A program made the position numbers and the translations under genes. Below are positions 45,393-56,699 of a DNA stretch of 64,000 bases, piece after piece; the first letter of the stretch is position 1; every line of letters begins with the position of its first letter. Location: the NCBI GenBank assembly GCA_029948255.1, contig JALIZF010001780.1, positions 124,001 to 188,000 of the forward strand. The letters are read 5' to 3'. This stretch comes from Telmatactis stephensoni (Eukaryota; Cnidaria; Anthozoa; Actiniaria; Isophelliidae). The notes below the pieces were generated by a model. It was not told the DNA's origin. It worked only from the letters and a program-made list of their open reading frames with translations, and ran no database searches.

Positions 45393-45594
45393 TCATTGTG
45401 AATTTAAATTGAGTAATGATATAGAAAAGAAGTCTGGTCCTGCTTCAATGTTTGTTAACCCTAGCAAGACAATTGCAGCGCCATATAGCCAAGGTTATGA
45501 GTTGTTATTTGGACAAAATGCAGGGCAGCAGTGTGTTGCAATGAGTTTGTGCTCCTTACGTTATAACGGCAATACAAAAAGTCTTCATGGCTGA
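45393..45594 (+). pseudogene. Second, decayed 2A/protease-like fragment
   Basis: The frame reads SNDIEKKSGP, a 2A motif with N-P changed to K-S and so expected to be non-functional. NAGQQCVAMSLCSL and the APYSQG block follow as in the copy at 41739-42423, before the frame degenerates. It shows that the family is repeated locally. The rest of the element is not recognisable around it. Confidence 0.6.
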
Positions 45595-47531
45595 ATGCCA
45601 ACATTGTCGCTCCTAGGGTTCATTTAGGGTAAATATGAGGAAGACGAATATGGCATACAGCCATGAGTAGTTACCGCAATTTGTGCGAAGAAAACTCAGA
45701 GGGTAGGCTACAGGAAGCTCGAGTTCACACAGATATGCCTCTTGTTGTTATCGTTTTCTTGAAAGATTCAGGCGGTAGTTCGCTTTCAAAATCTTTTCAT
45801 TTCTGTTTATTTTAACACTTAATCGAAATTCTTTTATTTCAAAATGTCCTTACTACTTAAGACACAGCTTTGAGGACATTTTCCTGAGCCTGCAGTCAGC
45901 GGTATACCGCATGGGAGTTGTGTATAATTTTGTCTTTTTCCCTGTTGGAAAAAATAAGATAAAATAAAATAAAATAAAATAAAGAAGAAAAAAATCAATG
46001 TTCATCAAGTACAAGAAATTAGGTAACTCAAAAAAGTAAAGGACCTTGTTTAACGTCGGTAGTTCCTTTAGCAGAGCTATCTTCTAGGAAGCCGACGGTG
46101 CGCTCATTTTACCCCCCTCTCCCCTCTCTCAAATAAACTGGAACAGTGGACAGTAAGTCAACACATATATATTATAACTATACAATGGAAGAACTATCTC
46201 CACAATTAAATGGGAATTGGGAAACGGCTACAGTACAAGAAACTCTAAATTTAGATAAACTGGGGTAGTAGTATAAAACAAAAATAGACCTCTATGAGGC
46301 CATGTGGTTACTGGCCTCAAATCCAAATATAGATATAGACACATTTCAAGGCCTGTCCCTGGTTGGGGGTGGGGGTAGGGGTTTACTTCGACTCACGATG
46401 GTCGGTTGCTAGGGCTTTTCCTCCCGCAAGGTTCTTCAATTCAATTTTTGGCTCAGAGAGAGGTAATTTATTTTCCAAATGAAGAAAAATATTAGAACAT
46501 GTTCATTAGAAAGAAAATCCTTAATTTTTCTACAATTGTAAAGGTATTTTGGAAGTTTTTTAAATTATGATGTCATAAATAATACCTATTTTTAGTAACA
46601 ACATCAAAAACTTGTTAAGCAATGTTCAAAACTTTACAGACATTTTTGCTACTCAAAAAGAACGTTTATAGTGAAAACCCCATCTCAATCAGATTAAAGG
46701 GTACGAAGTTACAGCTAATGAAAGAAATTCAAATTTCCCGCCAAATGACCATATATGGTCAAAATTAAGGCTATTTAAACGCCAATACAATGAATGTATT
46801 GGCACAGCGGCAAACACAAAGTTGCATAAAATCAAAATTGTAGTTTTTTCAATTTGGGATGTGTGGTGTTATGACGCGTTTTCGTCACAAAAAATGTGAC
46901 GTGCTAATGACGTATCTTATTATGTATCCCACCTAAGCTCTCGAAAAATAATGCCTTCTGGGGAAGTTTGAGAATTTTGATGGTATTTAGCAATGTGTAA
47001 TGTACAAGCAAATTTCATGCTGGTCAAAATTAAGCCCAAATTCACCTTCAATCACTTGATGTCAACACTTTGCTTCTTTTGAGGCTGTTATTGAGCATTG
47101 AGCATGAGTTATTCACGGGAATTTGAGAAATCAGTCAGAAAAGAGATGTCCTAAGTGTCCTTTACAGTTGAGCTATTTTTTCTGGATGCCAACTTTACAA
47201 TTTTACTGATGTATATGCATACAACAATGTATCCTATAATAATAATATTGTAAAACCTTCAAGATAGCACACTTTCAATGTAGTGTGCTTGATTCTGCAT
47301 TGAAGGAGGGATCAGACCTAACATCAAGGTGCTAGCTAAGCATGTTGTTTATATTTATCCTGAAATCTAACAGCCAGAATTTTTGAAAAAAGTTATAACT
47401 TTAAAAATGGATTGTGTGTTTATGTCTATTTGCCAACACACATACTGGACACTTCCTAACATACTAGGTAAGTTCAGAAGTGTACAGTCTGTTGCAGGCA
47501 CCCCACTCTTATATATTATTTATAGACGCTT
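45595..47531. other. Intergenic DNA with AAAAT microsatellite
   Basis: An AAAAT-type microsatellite at about 45953-45982 and a G-rich stretch near 46360-46382. No gene recognised in nearly 2 kb. Confidence 0.4.
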
Positions 47532-47822
47532 GCTATTACCAAGTATGTCCAGAATCACCATTAGATACCATTGGTAAAATATGTTTTACCAATGGTGTCT
47601 ATTGGTGAATTTACACAGGGTTCCCTCTAAAAACCCTATCACAATATGTACGCTCGTGTTTGGGATTCCTGTGGTATCAATTGCTTGGCTTTGGGATTCC
47701 TGTGGTATCAACTTCTACGGCCGGCTTTACCAATGGTACCATTGGTACCATTGGTAAATCGAATTCACCATTGGTGAACCATTGGTGAAGCATGGTCCTT
47801 TTGGTAAATTGATACCCTCTGT

Positions 47823-48660
47823 GAATAATTGGATCACAACCGGCCACATAATATGTAATATTGTCGTTTTCAAAAGCTGAAGTTCTTTATAAAAAGTCCT
47901 TTGATTTATTGAATAATTCGACTGTTGGCTTAGCAATCGATCGACAAGCGGCCATATAATATATAATGTGTGTTATCGTCGTTTCAAAAGCTGAAGTTCT
48001 TGGATACAAAAGTCCTTTGATTTATTGAATAAAAGTCTTTTGATTTATTGAATAATTCGACTGTTTGCTTAGCAATCGATCGACAAGCGGCCATATAATA
48101 TAATGTGTGTTATCGTCGTTTTCAAAAGCTGAAGTTCTTGGATACAAAAGTCCTTTGATTTATTGAATAATTCGACTGTTTGCTTAATTTAGCAATCGAT
48201 CACAAGCGGCCATATTGTAATATAATGTGTGTTATCGTCATTTCTAAAAGCTGAAGTTCTTGGATACAAAAGTCCTTTGATTTATTGAATAATTCGACTG
48301 TTTGCTTAGCAATCGATCGACAAGCGGCCATATAATATAATATGTGTCATCGTCGTTTTGAAAAGCTGAAGTTTTTGGACTAAGCGATAAAGCGGCTTGT
48401 AATATACAAGGCCAAGGTCCTTGATTGTTGATCACAACCACGCAACCGATATAAATTGTAGTTAACCGGCTATCTAGTTTTTGTATACCGTCGTTTTCGA
48501 AAGCTGAAGTTTTTATGTTGGAGAAAGTGGCTTGTAAAATACAAGGTATTTTGGTGATTTACCCATGGAGAATATTTCGATTAATCACAACCAGGAATCG
48601 GCTACATAATGTGTGTTATTGTCGTTTTCAAAAGTCGAGGTTTTTGATAAAGCCATCTTT
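47823..48660. repeat. Diverged tandem array, about 7 units of 113-139 bp
   Basis: The sequence AAGCTGAAGTTCTT recurs near 47874, 47987, 48126, 48248, 48363, 48501 and 48631 (last copy altered). CCTTTGATTTATTGAATAAT, GCAATCGATCGACAAGCGG and GTTATCGTCGTTTT lie between copies. Spacing varies, so the array is old. Confidence 0.75.
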
Positions 48661-48815
48661 AATTTTGGTTAATTGCACTGTGTTCAAATAATAATATACG
48701 ACTGTTCGCTTTAATTATCAATTATCAGTCAATCGCCCACTGAATCGATCACATTCACAAGCGGTTGCTAGTAATCTTTATTGTTGTTTACCTAATTTAT
48801 CATATATTACCGAGT

Positions 48816-50996
48816 TGCTAATTTATATAAACAGTGGCTGATTTCGCACAATACAATTTTTCTCAATAAATATAAATTATATCGCAACAAAATAGCCCTC
48901 ATCAATAAACTATATCGCGAAATGTTTTATAATGATGTATTAACAAATTCTAAAAATACTAAGAAAATGTGGGATAGTATAAATCTAATCATTAACAAAA
49001 AGAGGTCATCATCTCACATCAACAAACTAGAACATAATGGCAAACATTTTGAACAACCGGATACGATATCCAATACTCTAAACAGATACTTTTGCGATAT
49101 CCCCTCTAAACTTGCTTCCAAGCTACCAACTCCGATGCGACGACATTCCTCTTATTTAACTGGTAAGCATGAAATATTTGAATTCAACAAAATTAATGAG
49201 ATTGAGGTTTTTCTGCTGTTAGACGGTCTGGATACAAGCAAATCATTTGGAGCAGACAAAGTACACCCCTTATTAGCTTCAACCGCTGCACATGAGATTT
49301 TCCGTCCTCTAACTTATCTTATTAATCTATCTATAAATCAAGGAGTAGTCCCGGATTCCTTAAAAATAGCAAAAGTTATCCCAATTTTTAAACAAGGTAG
49401 TCGAGCCTCATGTAATAACTACAGACCTATATCTATTCTCAGTGTTTTTAGTAAAATCTTTGAAAAGTGCATTTCTAATCAACTTATTATGCATTTATCA
49501 ACTGAAAATATTTTTACTCCCAATCAGTATGGATTTCGATCAGAACGTACTACCACTGACTGCCTTGTTGACTTAATCGATGAAATATCAACTAAGCTTG
49601 ACCAGGGTGACTATGCAGTCTCGTTATTTTTAGACTTGAGTAAAGCCTTCGACACCGTCAACCATGCAATATTATTAGATAAACTATCATATTATGGAAT
49701 GCGTGGAAAGGCAATTGAATGGTTTAAATCTTATCTAAACAGACGGAAACAAAGTGTTTACGTTAATGACACTTTATCAGATCTACTAAATATTAATTCA
49801 GGTGTGCCCCAAGGTTCTATATTAGGACCTCTGCTTTTCCTAATATACATAAATGATTTCGTTAAGGCAACTAATTATTTGTCGGTAAGACTTTTTGCTG
49901 ATGATACATCCCTAACTGCTTCTGGTAAGGATCTGAGTGATCTGTTAAGTCAAGTAAACTCTGAACTACCAATTATATATGATTGGCTATGTGCTAACAA
50001 ACTTTCTTTAAATTTTACCAAAACTAAATATGTGATCTTTCAACCTCGGCAGAAAACTAACTGCAATATGTATCTTCCTCTTTCATTAGCTGACCAAATT
50101 TTGGAACAGTCATTCAGTGTTAAGTATCTTGGTATTATTATTGATAGTCACCTATCCTGGCATGACCACATAGAATATATATGCAACAAAATTAGTAAAA
50201 GCATCAATATTCTATCTAAATTAAAATGGCATCTTGACAAGAAATCCTTAGTCAATGTCTATTATTCTTTGATCTATCCATATCTTATCTATGGATGTAT
50301 CATTTGGGGTAATAATTACGACAATCCTCTTTCTGATTTATCAAAATTACAAAATAAGGCTATCAGAATAATAAATGAAGTCCCTCTTCATGATCACATT
50401 ACTCCACATTATATAAACCTCGGTCTTTTGAAATTTCCTGATATTGTCAAACTGCAAACATGCTTATTTTTACATGATTGCCTCAGCGACAAAGAGCAGA
50501 GTAATTTTAACTTTTCCCTGGTTTCTGAGCACCATTCCTATAATACTCGTAGTGCTTCCTCTGAGAAGCTAAAAATACCTTCCTATAGAATTAATTTAAG
50601 GAAGTTTTGTCCAACTGTTATAGGAAGATATTTCTGGAACGACATCCCTCCTTCTATCAGAAACATAAAATCAAAAATTCCTTTCAAAAAAGCACTTAAA
50701 ACATACTACTTGAAACAATACTGAGTGAAAATCATTTTAATTATCATTTACTTCATATTTCGTATTTTGTCTTCTACTGCTTACTTCAATTTATATGCTT
50801 AAATTATTCAATAGCTTTTTTTTTTTCTTTTTTTTCGTACATTAGTCATATTTAGTTATACTTAATTACCTTATTGTAAACAAAATTGTAATTTAACTTA
50901 GGAAAGGGCACATAATTAGGTATCTATATTGTTGCCCTTCTCCTACTATGTATATATTATATTGTACAATTCAAAATATTTTACTGGAGAGAATTA

Positions 50997-51024
<28 letters not shown>
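48816..51024 (+). mobile_element. 5'-truncated CR1-group LINE with 14-bp TSD
   Basis: The 14-mer ATATATTACCGAGT occurs at 48802-48815 and again at 51025-51038, just after an AT-repeat 3' tail. The 2.2-kb insertion lacks the endonuclease half but keeps the complete reverse transcriptase and 3' UTR. It is nested in the satellite-bearing element and is therefore younger than it. The A-rich stretch at 50989-51007 precedes the AT microsatellite tail. Confidence 0.8.
48922..50724 (+). CDS. LINE reverse transcriptase, intact frame (5'-truncated protein)
   Basis: A 600-residue frame without stops, from an internal ATG; the open frame extends upstream to about 48868. Blocks in order: the N-terminal thumb-proximal region (MWDSINLIINKK); a GADKVHP block at ~112-118; LKIAKVIPIFKQG; NYRPISILSV; FLDLSKAFDTVNH near residue 235; GVPQGSILGPLLF near 294; the catalytic LFADD near 325-328; KYLGIIID; and the C-terminal SYNTRSA...WNDIPP tail typical of CR1-group LINEs. 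The protein would copy LINE RNA at the insertion site, but the endonuclease is missing and no promoter is expected after 5' truncation. The absence of any stop indicates a recent insertion. Confidence 0.9.
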   Translation: MFYNDVLTNSKNTKKMWDSINLIINKKRSSSHINKLEHNGKHFEQPDTISNTLNRYFCDIPSKLASKLPTPMRRHSSYLTGKHEIFEFNKINEIEVFLLLDGLDTSKSFGADKVHPLLASTAAHEIFRPLTYLINLSINQGVVPDSLKIAKVIPIFKQGSRASCNNYRPISILSVFSKIFEKCISNQLIMHLSTENIFTPNQYGFRSERTTTDCLVDLIDEISTKLDQGDYAVSLFLDLSKAFDTVNHAILLDKLSYYGMRGKAIEWFKSYLNRRKQSVYVNDTLSDLLNINSGVPQGSILGPLLFLIYINDFVKATNYLSVRLFADDTSLTASGKDLSDLLSQVNSELPIIYDWLCANKLSLNFTKTKYVIFQPRQKTNCNMYLPLSLADQILEQSFSVKYLGIIIDSHLSWHDHIEYICNKISKSINILSKLKWHLDKKSLVNVYYSLIYPYLIYGCIIWGNNYDNPLSDLSKLQNKAIRIINEVPLHDHITPHYINLGLLKFPDIVKLQTCLFLHDCLSDKEQSNFNFSLVSEHHSYNTRSASSEKLKIPSYRINLRKFCPTVIGRYFWNDIPPSIRNIKSKIPFKKALKTYYLKQY

Positions 51025-51027
<3 letters not shown>

Positions 51028-51038
51028 TATTACCGAGT

Positions 51039-52309
51039 AAAGATGGAGCGTCTTGCTTAAAATTAGAAAGAAAAAACTTCATAGAACATTGCTTACGTCT
51101 GCTCACGCATGAATGGCAGTGTTCCAATTTCAATTGAAACAATATTGATTTTAAATGTAATGTTTTCAGTTTATATTAAATAATATGTACTTACATTTTT
51201 AGCTTTATAATTTTCCAGATTGGTATAAGTTTTTTTATAACACTGATCTGAAATATTTATTTTAAGTCACTTTGTAATTGACTTTGTACAGTAGTGCTAC
51301 ATAAAATATTATCTGAAACAAAATCCGGTATCATAATGTGAAGTTGATTGTTTTTCTGCACAACAAACAACAATACTAGTAATACTGTCTTCAAGTTTAT
51401 ATTGATTAATGAATAATAGCTACGTACAAACAAGTTTTTTCAAAGTAATCTATAGCTATATTCCAAATAATTCTAAACATTGATCTAATAGTTACCTTCA
51501 TTGTTGAATTCCAACTTCAGAGGAATTTTTAAGACGTTTTACTGAAGGCAATTAACTGAACAGACGAAGTAAGCTAGCTTATATACAACGTAACGAATCC
51601 TAAATTACTCATTCACAGGAAAACCGCAAGGACCTTTGTATCCAAATTTCAGTTGCTTTAATATTTAGGAAAAAAAATCCATGTAAATCACACCCGATTA
51701 CTGTTCGTACGGAAGTCAAAATTATTTAGATTTTCAAGGTGATTCTGAATTAACTTAGACTGCCAACTCGACCGCATTTCACGCACATCAATATTAGGAC
51801 TTCGATCAAATTTATTGCAACTTATTGATAGTATTGCATACCAGACGAAAACATTAAAACAGAGAAATTAACGAAGAAATCGACCCTATCTTCGTCCAAT
51901 GAAATAATACCAAATTACGGTGAAAATCAATCATAATTTAGAATCCCGTACGAACAGTAGCGAATTGAAATCCGCTGCCGTTCGCCGAAATGAGTGCAAA
52001 AATAGTTCTTCAAACTCAGTCTGAAACAAAAAGTGTCTCTTTTTTAACCTTTTCTTCTGATATACAAGACTATTAAAGTTGTTATATACATGATCGAAGT
52101 CCTAATTTTGAGAGCTTGACATTTGATTGAGTTGAAAAGTGTCGCGACGTGAGACGTTCGCCAAATGTGTAGCTTAGACTCGTATAATTAATACCCTGAA
52201 TCAGTTTAACTTAACAAGAATCACTTACTCCCTCTTAACAAAGCCATCATAATTTTGTTCCTGAAATAATACAGAATCACCGGGTAATCTAAGCTTAAAT
52301 GATTTTGAC
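51039..52309. other. Internal DNA of the satellite-bearing element, no gene
   Basis: AT-rich sequence between the nested LINE and the 138-bp satellite. No frame with a recognisable transposase domain is present, so the element is probably non-autonomous. Confidence 0.45.
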
Positions 52310-53880
52310 TACCCAATGCCTTAATTTCACCATTAGACAAAGTCATTTACCAATGGTGATTTCAGTTTACCAATGGTACCATTGGTACCATTGGTGAACA
52401 CTTTCAAGCCCCTGCATCTCTTAGTCTAAATGCCATTCTACACAGGATACCCAAGGCCTAATTTCACCGTTAGACAAAATCTTTTACCAATGGTGATTTC
52501 AGTTTACCAATGGTACCATTGGTACCATTGGTGAACACCTTCAAGCCCCTGCATCTCTTAGTCTAAATGCCATTCTACACAGGATACCCAATGGCCTAAT
52601 TTCACCGTTAGACAAAATCTTTTACCAATGGTGATTTCAGTTTACCAATGGTACCATTGGTACCATTGGTGAACACCTTCAAGCCCCTGCATTTCTTAGT
52701 CTAAATGCCTTTCAACACAGGATACCCAATGGCCTAATTTCACCATTAGACAAAGTCATTTACCAATGGTGATTTCAGTTTACCAATGGTACCATTGGTA
52801 CCATTGGTGAACACCTTCAAGCCCCTGCATTTCTTAGTCTAAATGCCATTCTACACAGGATACCCAATGGCCTAATTTCACCATTAGACAAAGTCATTTA
52901 CCAATGGTGATTTCAGTTTACCAATGGTACCATTGGTACCATTGGTGAACACCTTCAAGCCCCTGCATCTCTTAGTCTAAATGCCTTTCAACACAGGATA
53001 CCCAATGGCCTAATTTCACCATTAGACAAAGTCATTTACCAATGGTGATTTCAGTTTACCAATGGTACCATTGGTACCATTGGTTAACACCTTCAAGCCC
53101 CTGCATCTCTTAGTCTAAATGCCATTCTACACAGGATACCCAATGGCCTAATTTCACCGTTAGACAAAATCTTTTACCAATGGTGATTTCAGTTTACCAA
53201 TGGTACCATTGGTACCATTGGTGAACACCTTCAAGCCCCTGCATCTCTTAGTCTAAATGCCTTTCAACACAGGATACCCAATGGCCTAATTTCACCATTA
53301 GACAAAGTCATTTACCAATGGTGATTTCAGTTTACCAATGGTACCATTGGTACCATTGGTGAACACCTTCAAGCCCCTGCATTTCTTAGTCTAAATGCCA
53401 TTCTACACAGGATACCCAATGGCCTAATTTCACCATTAGACAAAGTCATTTACCAATGGTGATTTCAGTTTACCAATGGTACCATTGGTACCATTGGTGA
53501 ACACCTTCAAGCCCCTGCATTTCTTAGTCTAAATGCCATTCTACACAGGATACCCAATGGCCTAATTTCACCGTTAGACAAAGTCATTTACCAATGGTGA
53601 TTTCAGTTTACCAATGGTACCATTGGTACCATTGGTGAACACCGTCAAGCCCCTGCATCTCTTAGTCTAGATGCCTTTCAACACAGGATACCCAATGGCC
53701 TAATTTCACCATTAGACAAAGTCATTTACCAATGGTGATTTCAGTTTACCAATGGTACCATTGGTACCATTGGTGAACACCGTCAAGCCCCTGCATCTCC
53801 CAATCTGAATGTCATTCAACACAGGATACCCAATGGTCTAATTTCACCATTATAGACAAAGTCGTTTAGCAACCTTCAAG
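52310..53880. repeat. 138-bp satellite, 11 full copies
   Basis: CCAATGGTACCATTGG, a perfect 16-bp palindrome, recurs at starts 52371, 52508, 52646, 52784, 52922, 53060, 53198, 53336, 53474, 53612 and 53750 (first C offset by one). The spacing is 137 or 138 bp. A partial decayed unit follows to about 53880. The units vary at a few positions, such as CACCATTAGACAAAGTC and CACCGTTAGACAAAATC, and these variants alternate along the array. Such a pattern suggests copy-block duplication or gene conversion. Confidence 0.9.
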
Positions 53881-54421
53881 CCCCACACTTATCACAGGAT
53901 ACCCAATATGACTTATTTCACCATTTGAAATGTTATTTTTTGTAGCCTCTATGGTCACCAATGGTACCAATGGTACCAATGGTACCATTGGTTTCATTGT
54001 CAATATCCCCCCAGAAAAATTTTTTTAACCAAATACATGAAACTACAGAGTGAAACACTTATACATTTTTGTATTACATTTGTATGAACTCCCTGTGAAT
54101 TTTTACCAATAGATGCCATTGGTGATCCCCCCCCCAAAAAAAAATTTTTTTTTTTTTAACACAACATCAAAATACAGAGTGAGACACGTATTTGATAAAT
54201 GTGATGTAAGGTAGTTATGTAATTATACCACAAGCAGAATGGGATGCACATTTTGTATTGCATTTGTTTGGACCTCCTGTGGAAATTATCAGCTAATGAG
54301 TTATACATTTTTGTATTACATTTGCATGGGCTTCCTGTGGAAATTTACCAATAGACACCATTGGTAAAACATATTTCACCAATGGTATCTAATGGTGATT
54401 CTGGACAACCCTCGCTATTAC

Positions 54422-54940
54422 GGAAGCTAAATGACAATCCAAAGGGTGTCCACTATAATGAGAGGTGACAAAGTCAACTAAATTGCCATCTTTTCCATTA
54501 TTCTTATAGATTTGCAACCATTATACATGAGGGTTTCCTAGCAACTCAAACAAGCAAACAAGCCAGCTCGTATGCATAGTCGAGTATTCAGAGATGGTGT
54601 TTATTAGATGCTATTAGTGAAGTGACATCAATAACTTCCAGGCTATGATATGTAAAAGGATCACAGCCAAACACAACATTTTTTGTTCTTGAACTATTTC
54701 AGTAGCATCTGTACACATATATTTGGGTGTGTATCATTTACATGTGTATGATTATTTAGTGGGTGTGCAAAGTTTACTGGTATCAGGTCGGCTTAGTGTG
54801 TATTGATGTATTGATGTACTGATCTAACAGCTGTTTGAAATTGCATTTGAAATATTAAAGTTTATGTTGTATTTAGATGATAACCTGTTGAAAATCTCTT
54901 TTTCTTTAGCTCCACAATTTGAACACAATTTGTAAATCAT
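54422..54940. other. Intergenic DNA, nothing recognised
   Basis: Flank of the satellite-bearing element. No gene or clear repeat. Confidence 0.4.
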
Positions 54941-55237
54941 AAAGGTGCGGTAATACGAGCAACAAAATCGTACAACTTGTCGCACAACATTGTTGCGTTG
55001 CAAGTTGTAGAACGATGTTGCTCGTATTACCGCCCCGCGCCCAACTTGTCACGCAACAATCGATGTTGCAGATTGCGAAAATTTGTTGCACAAAGTAGAA
55101 CCACTTTCTACTTTTTGCAACAAGTACCCGCAACCTGCAACATCGATTTTTGTTGCGTGACAAGTTGCGCGCGGGGCGGTAATACGAGCAACATCGCTCA
55201 AGTTGCACGGTTTTGTTGTTCGTATTACCGCACCTTA
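54941..55237. mobile_element. Palindromic MITE, about 300 bp
   Basis: Inverted ends AAGGTGCGGTAATACGAGCA and its complement (TTCGTATTACCGCACCTT), with extensive internal self-complementarity such as GCAACATCGATTTTTGTTGC and the GGGGCGGTAATACGAGCAAC blocks. The whole element folds back. Translations across it on both strands are artefacts. Confidence 0.75.
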
Positions 55238-55679
55238 ACAGGTACACAAGTATTACAGTAATAAGAAATACCATTTTCATTGCATGCTCCAGCGATCACA
55301 TGAATTCCGTTCAGCGGACCGCGCATACTCGCAACGTTATCACTTGCTGCTGTAAATAACAAGATGAATTTGGAAAGCCGGCAAACTCTGTTTTCAAGCC
55401 GATTGAAATATGTTGATCTTGAGCAGTACCGTAAGCTTATTCCAAAAACTTCAATGAAATTTAGAGTTTACTTTTAAAACAGGCACGCCAAGCAATCTCC
55501 TTTTTGTTTTTCTAGGTGTCATCTTATCAGTAGTATACAAATGAGAGTTCTGCGCCACCTGAGCGCCGGTGCAGGTCACGCCCCGATAGAGAGGATGTCA
55601 AGCGCCGGTGCTGCAAGGGGAGTCACACAACAGCGACCAGGGAGTCACGCGCCGGGGATCCGCTTGCAGGATTGAAAAC
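55238..55679. other. Intergenic DNA
   Basis: Includes a GC-richer patch with GCGCCGGTGC at about 55562 and 55601 and AGGGAGTCACGCGCCGG near 55639. No gene. Confidence 0.4.
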
Positions 55680-55870
55680 TCCATTGCGCAGCAACCAAAC
55701 AAATATTCCGGAGCAGAAAAACAAAAAAAAATTCTTTTCAGTGCGTCTGAGTAAGCTTCCATCACTCATGCGACCGAGAAACAAACGTAATACTGAGAAC
55801 TCCGTTGCGCAGCAACCGAGCAACGTTTTCGGAATTTCAAAACGTGCCACACTTAAGGGTCTATTGTGCT
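55680..55870. repeat. Dispersed repeat shared with the palindrome arms
   Basis: Contains TTGCGCAGCAACCAAACAAA, CCGTTGCGCAGCAACCGAGC and CGTGCCACACTTAAGGGTCT. These are close relatives of the sequence that cuts off the integrase at 19956-20135. A further TTGCGCAGCAACCG copy is at 56568. Confidence 0.6.
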
Positions 55871-56054
55871 CGATTCAACCACCAGAAAAAACAATATGGT
55901 TGACTATCATGTTGAAAGAAATTCTTGGTTTGATTTGAAAAATTTGGAACGTTATAAAATCTTCAAAATACTAAAAAACAAATTCTTGAAATACTAGAGT
56001 TGGCACACTAAAAACGATACATTTTAAAAATACTTGAGAATTAAAGACACCACC

Positions 56055-56385
56055 GAATGCGCGCCTTTGAAACACAGTGTTTTGAAAGAAACATAATTAC
56101 CGAACAAAATGACCACAAGGGATGTGTGTGTCTTTGAAACACAGTGTTTTGATTAACATAATTACCGAATAAAATGACCGCGACGGATGTGTGTGCCTTT
56201 GAAACACAGTGTTTTGATTAACATAAATACCAAACAAAATGACCGCGAGGGATGTGCGCGCCTTTGAAGCACAGTTTTTTTTGAAAGAAACATAAATACC
56301 GAACAAAATGCACAGCGAGGGATGTGCGCGCCTTTGAAACACAGTGTTTTGAAAGAAAACCTATAAATACCGAACAAAATGCACA
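56055..56385. repeat. Minisatellite, five units of about 60-70 bp
   Basis: CTTTGAAACACAGTGTTTTG recurs near 56064, 56131, 56198, 56260 (altered) and 56331, each followed by an ATAAATACCGAACAAAATG-type segment. It creates overlapping minus-strand frames without meaning. GC-rich DNA with C and G runs continues to about 56480. Confidence 0.8.
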
Positions 56386-56699
56386 CTCATAGTGCCCACA
56401 AACCCACAAAGAGTCGTCATCCCCTCCCCCCCCTTCCCCACCCACCCCAACCCTTCCGGGGGAGGGGGGGAGGGGTCAACAAACACGGACGGCGAAGCCG
56501 TCCGAAGGGGAACCTCTCGTCTTGGGATCCAACACTCTCCCACGAACGCAATACTGGGAACACTCCGTTGCGCAGCAACCGTTCGAACTGGTCCACAGGG
56601 ATCCCAAACAAGATCAAATTTTATTTTATTAAGTACAACAAATACTGCCTTCAGTTCCCTCTGGCTTTATTTATTTTTATTTTTTCTCGAAAAAGATAG
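56386..56699. other. GC-rich stretch then AT-rich leader of the tRNA region
   Basis: C-rich then G-rich runs at 56420-56475 can pair. Five A at 56690-56694 form, on the minus strand, a TTTTT terminator just after the tRNA. Confidence 0.5.

Larger units (their letters stand above)
47540..54413. mobile_element. 6.9-kb satellite-bearing TIR element with 8-bp TSD
   Basis: The left end (CAAGTATGTCCAGAATCACC, 47540) and right end share about 65 nearly identical inverted bases after six diverged terminal bases; the right end reads inward GAGGGTTGTCCAGAATCACC from 54413. GCTATTAC flanks both sides (47532-47539 and 54414-54421), a perfect 8-bp TSD. Eight-base TSDs and ends close to CAGGG suggest the hAT group; this is an inference, as no transposase is visible. 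Inside are a diverged ~125-bp tandem array, a nested LINE (48816-51024) and an 11-12 copy 138-bp satellite. The motif ACCATTGGT/ACCAATGGT recurs from the TIRs throughout the satellite and may represent transposase-binding sites. Without the LINE the element is about 4.7 kb. Confidence 0.7.

Noticed and set aside
52310..53880. Regularly spaced repeats resembling a CRISPR array
   Set aside because: The whole 138-bp unit is conserved, including the would-be spacers, so this is a tandem satellite in a eukaryotic genome.
54906..55280. Two overlapping antisense frames with similar Cys-rich peptides
   Set aside because: Both are read through a palindromic MITE, which gives similar translations on each strand.
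56097..56445. Minus-strand repeated frames with CFKGTHI-like units
   Set aside because: They arise from the 60-70 bp minisatellite; no independent coding evidence.
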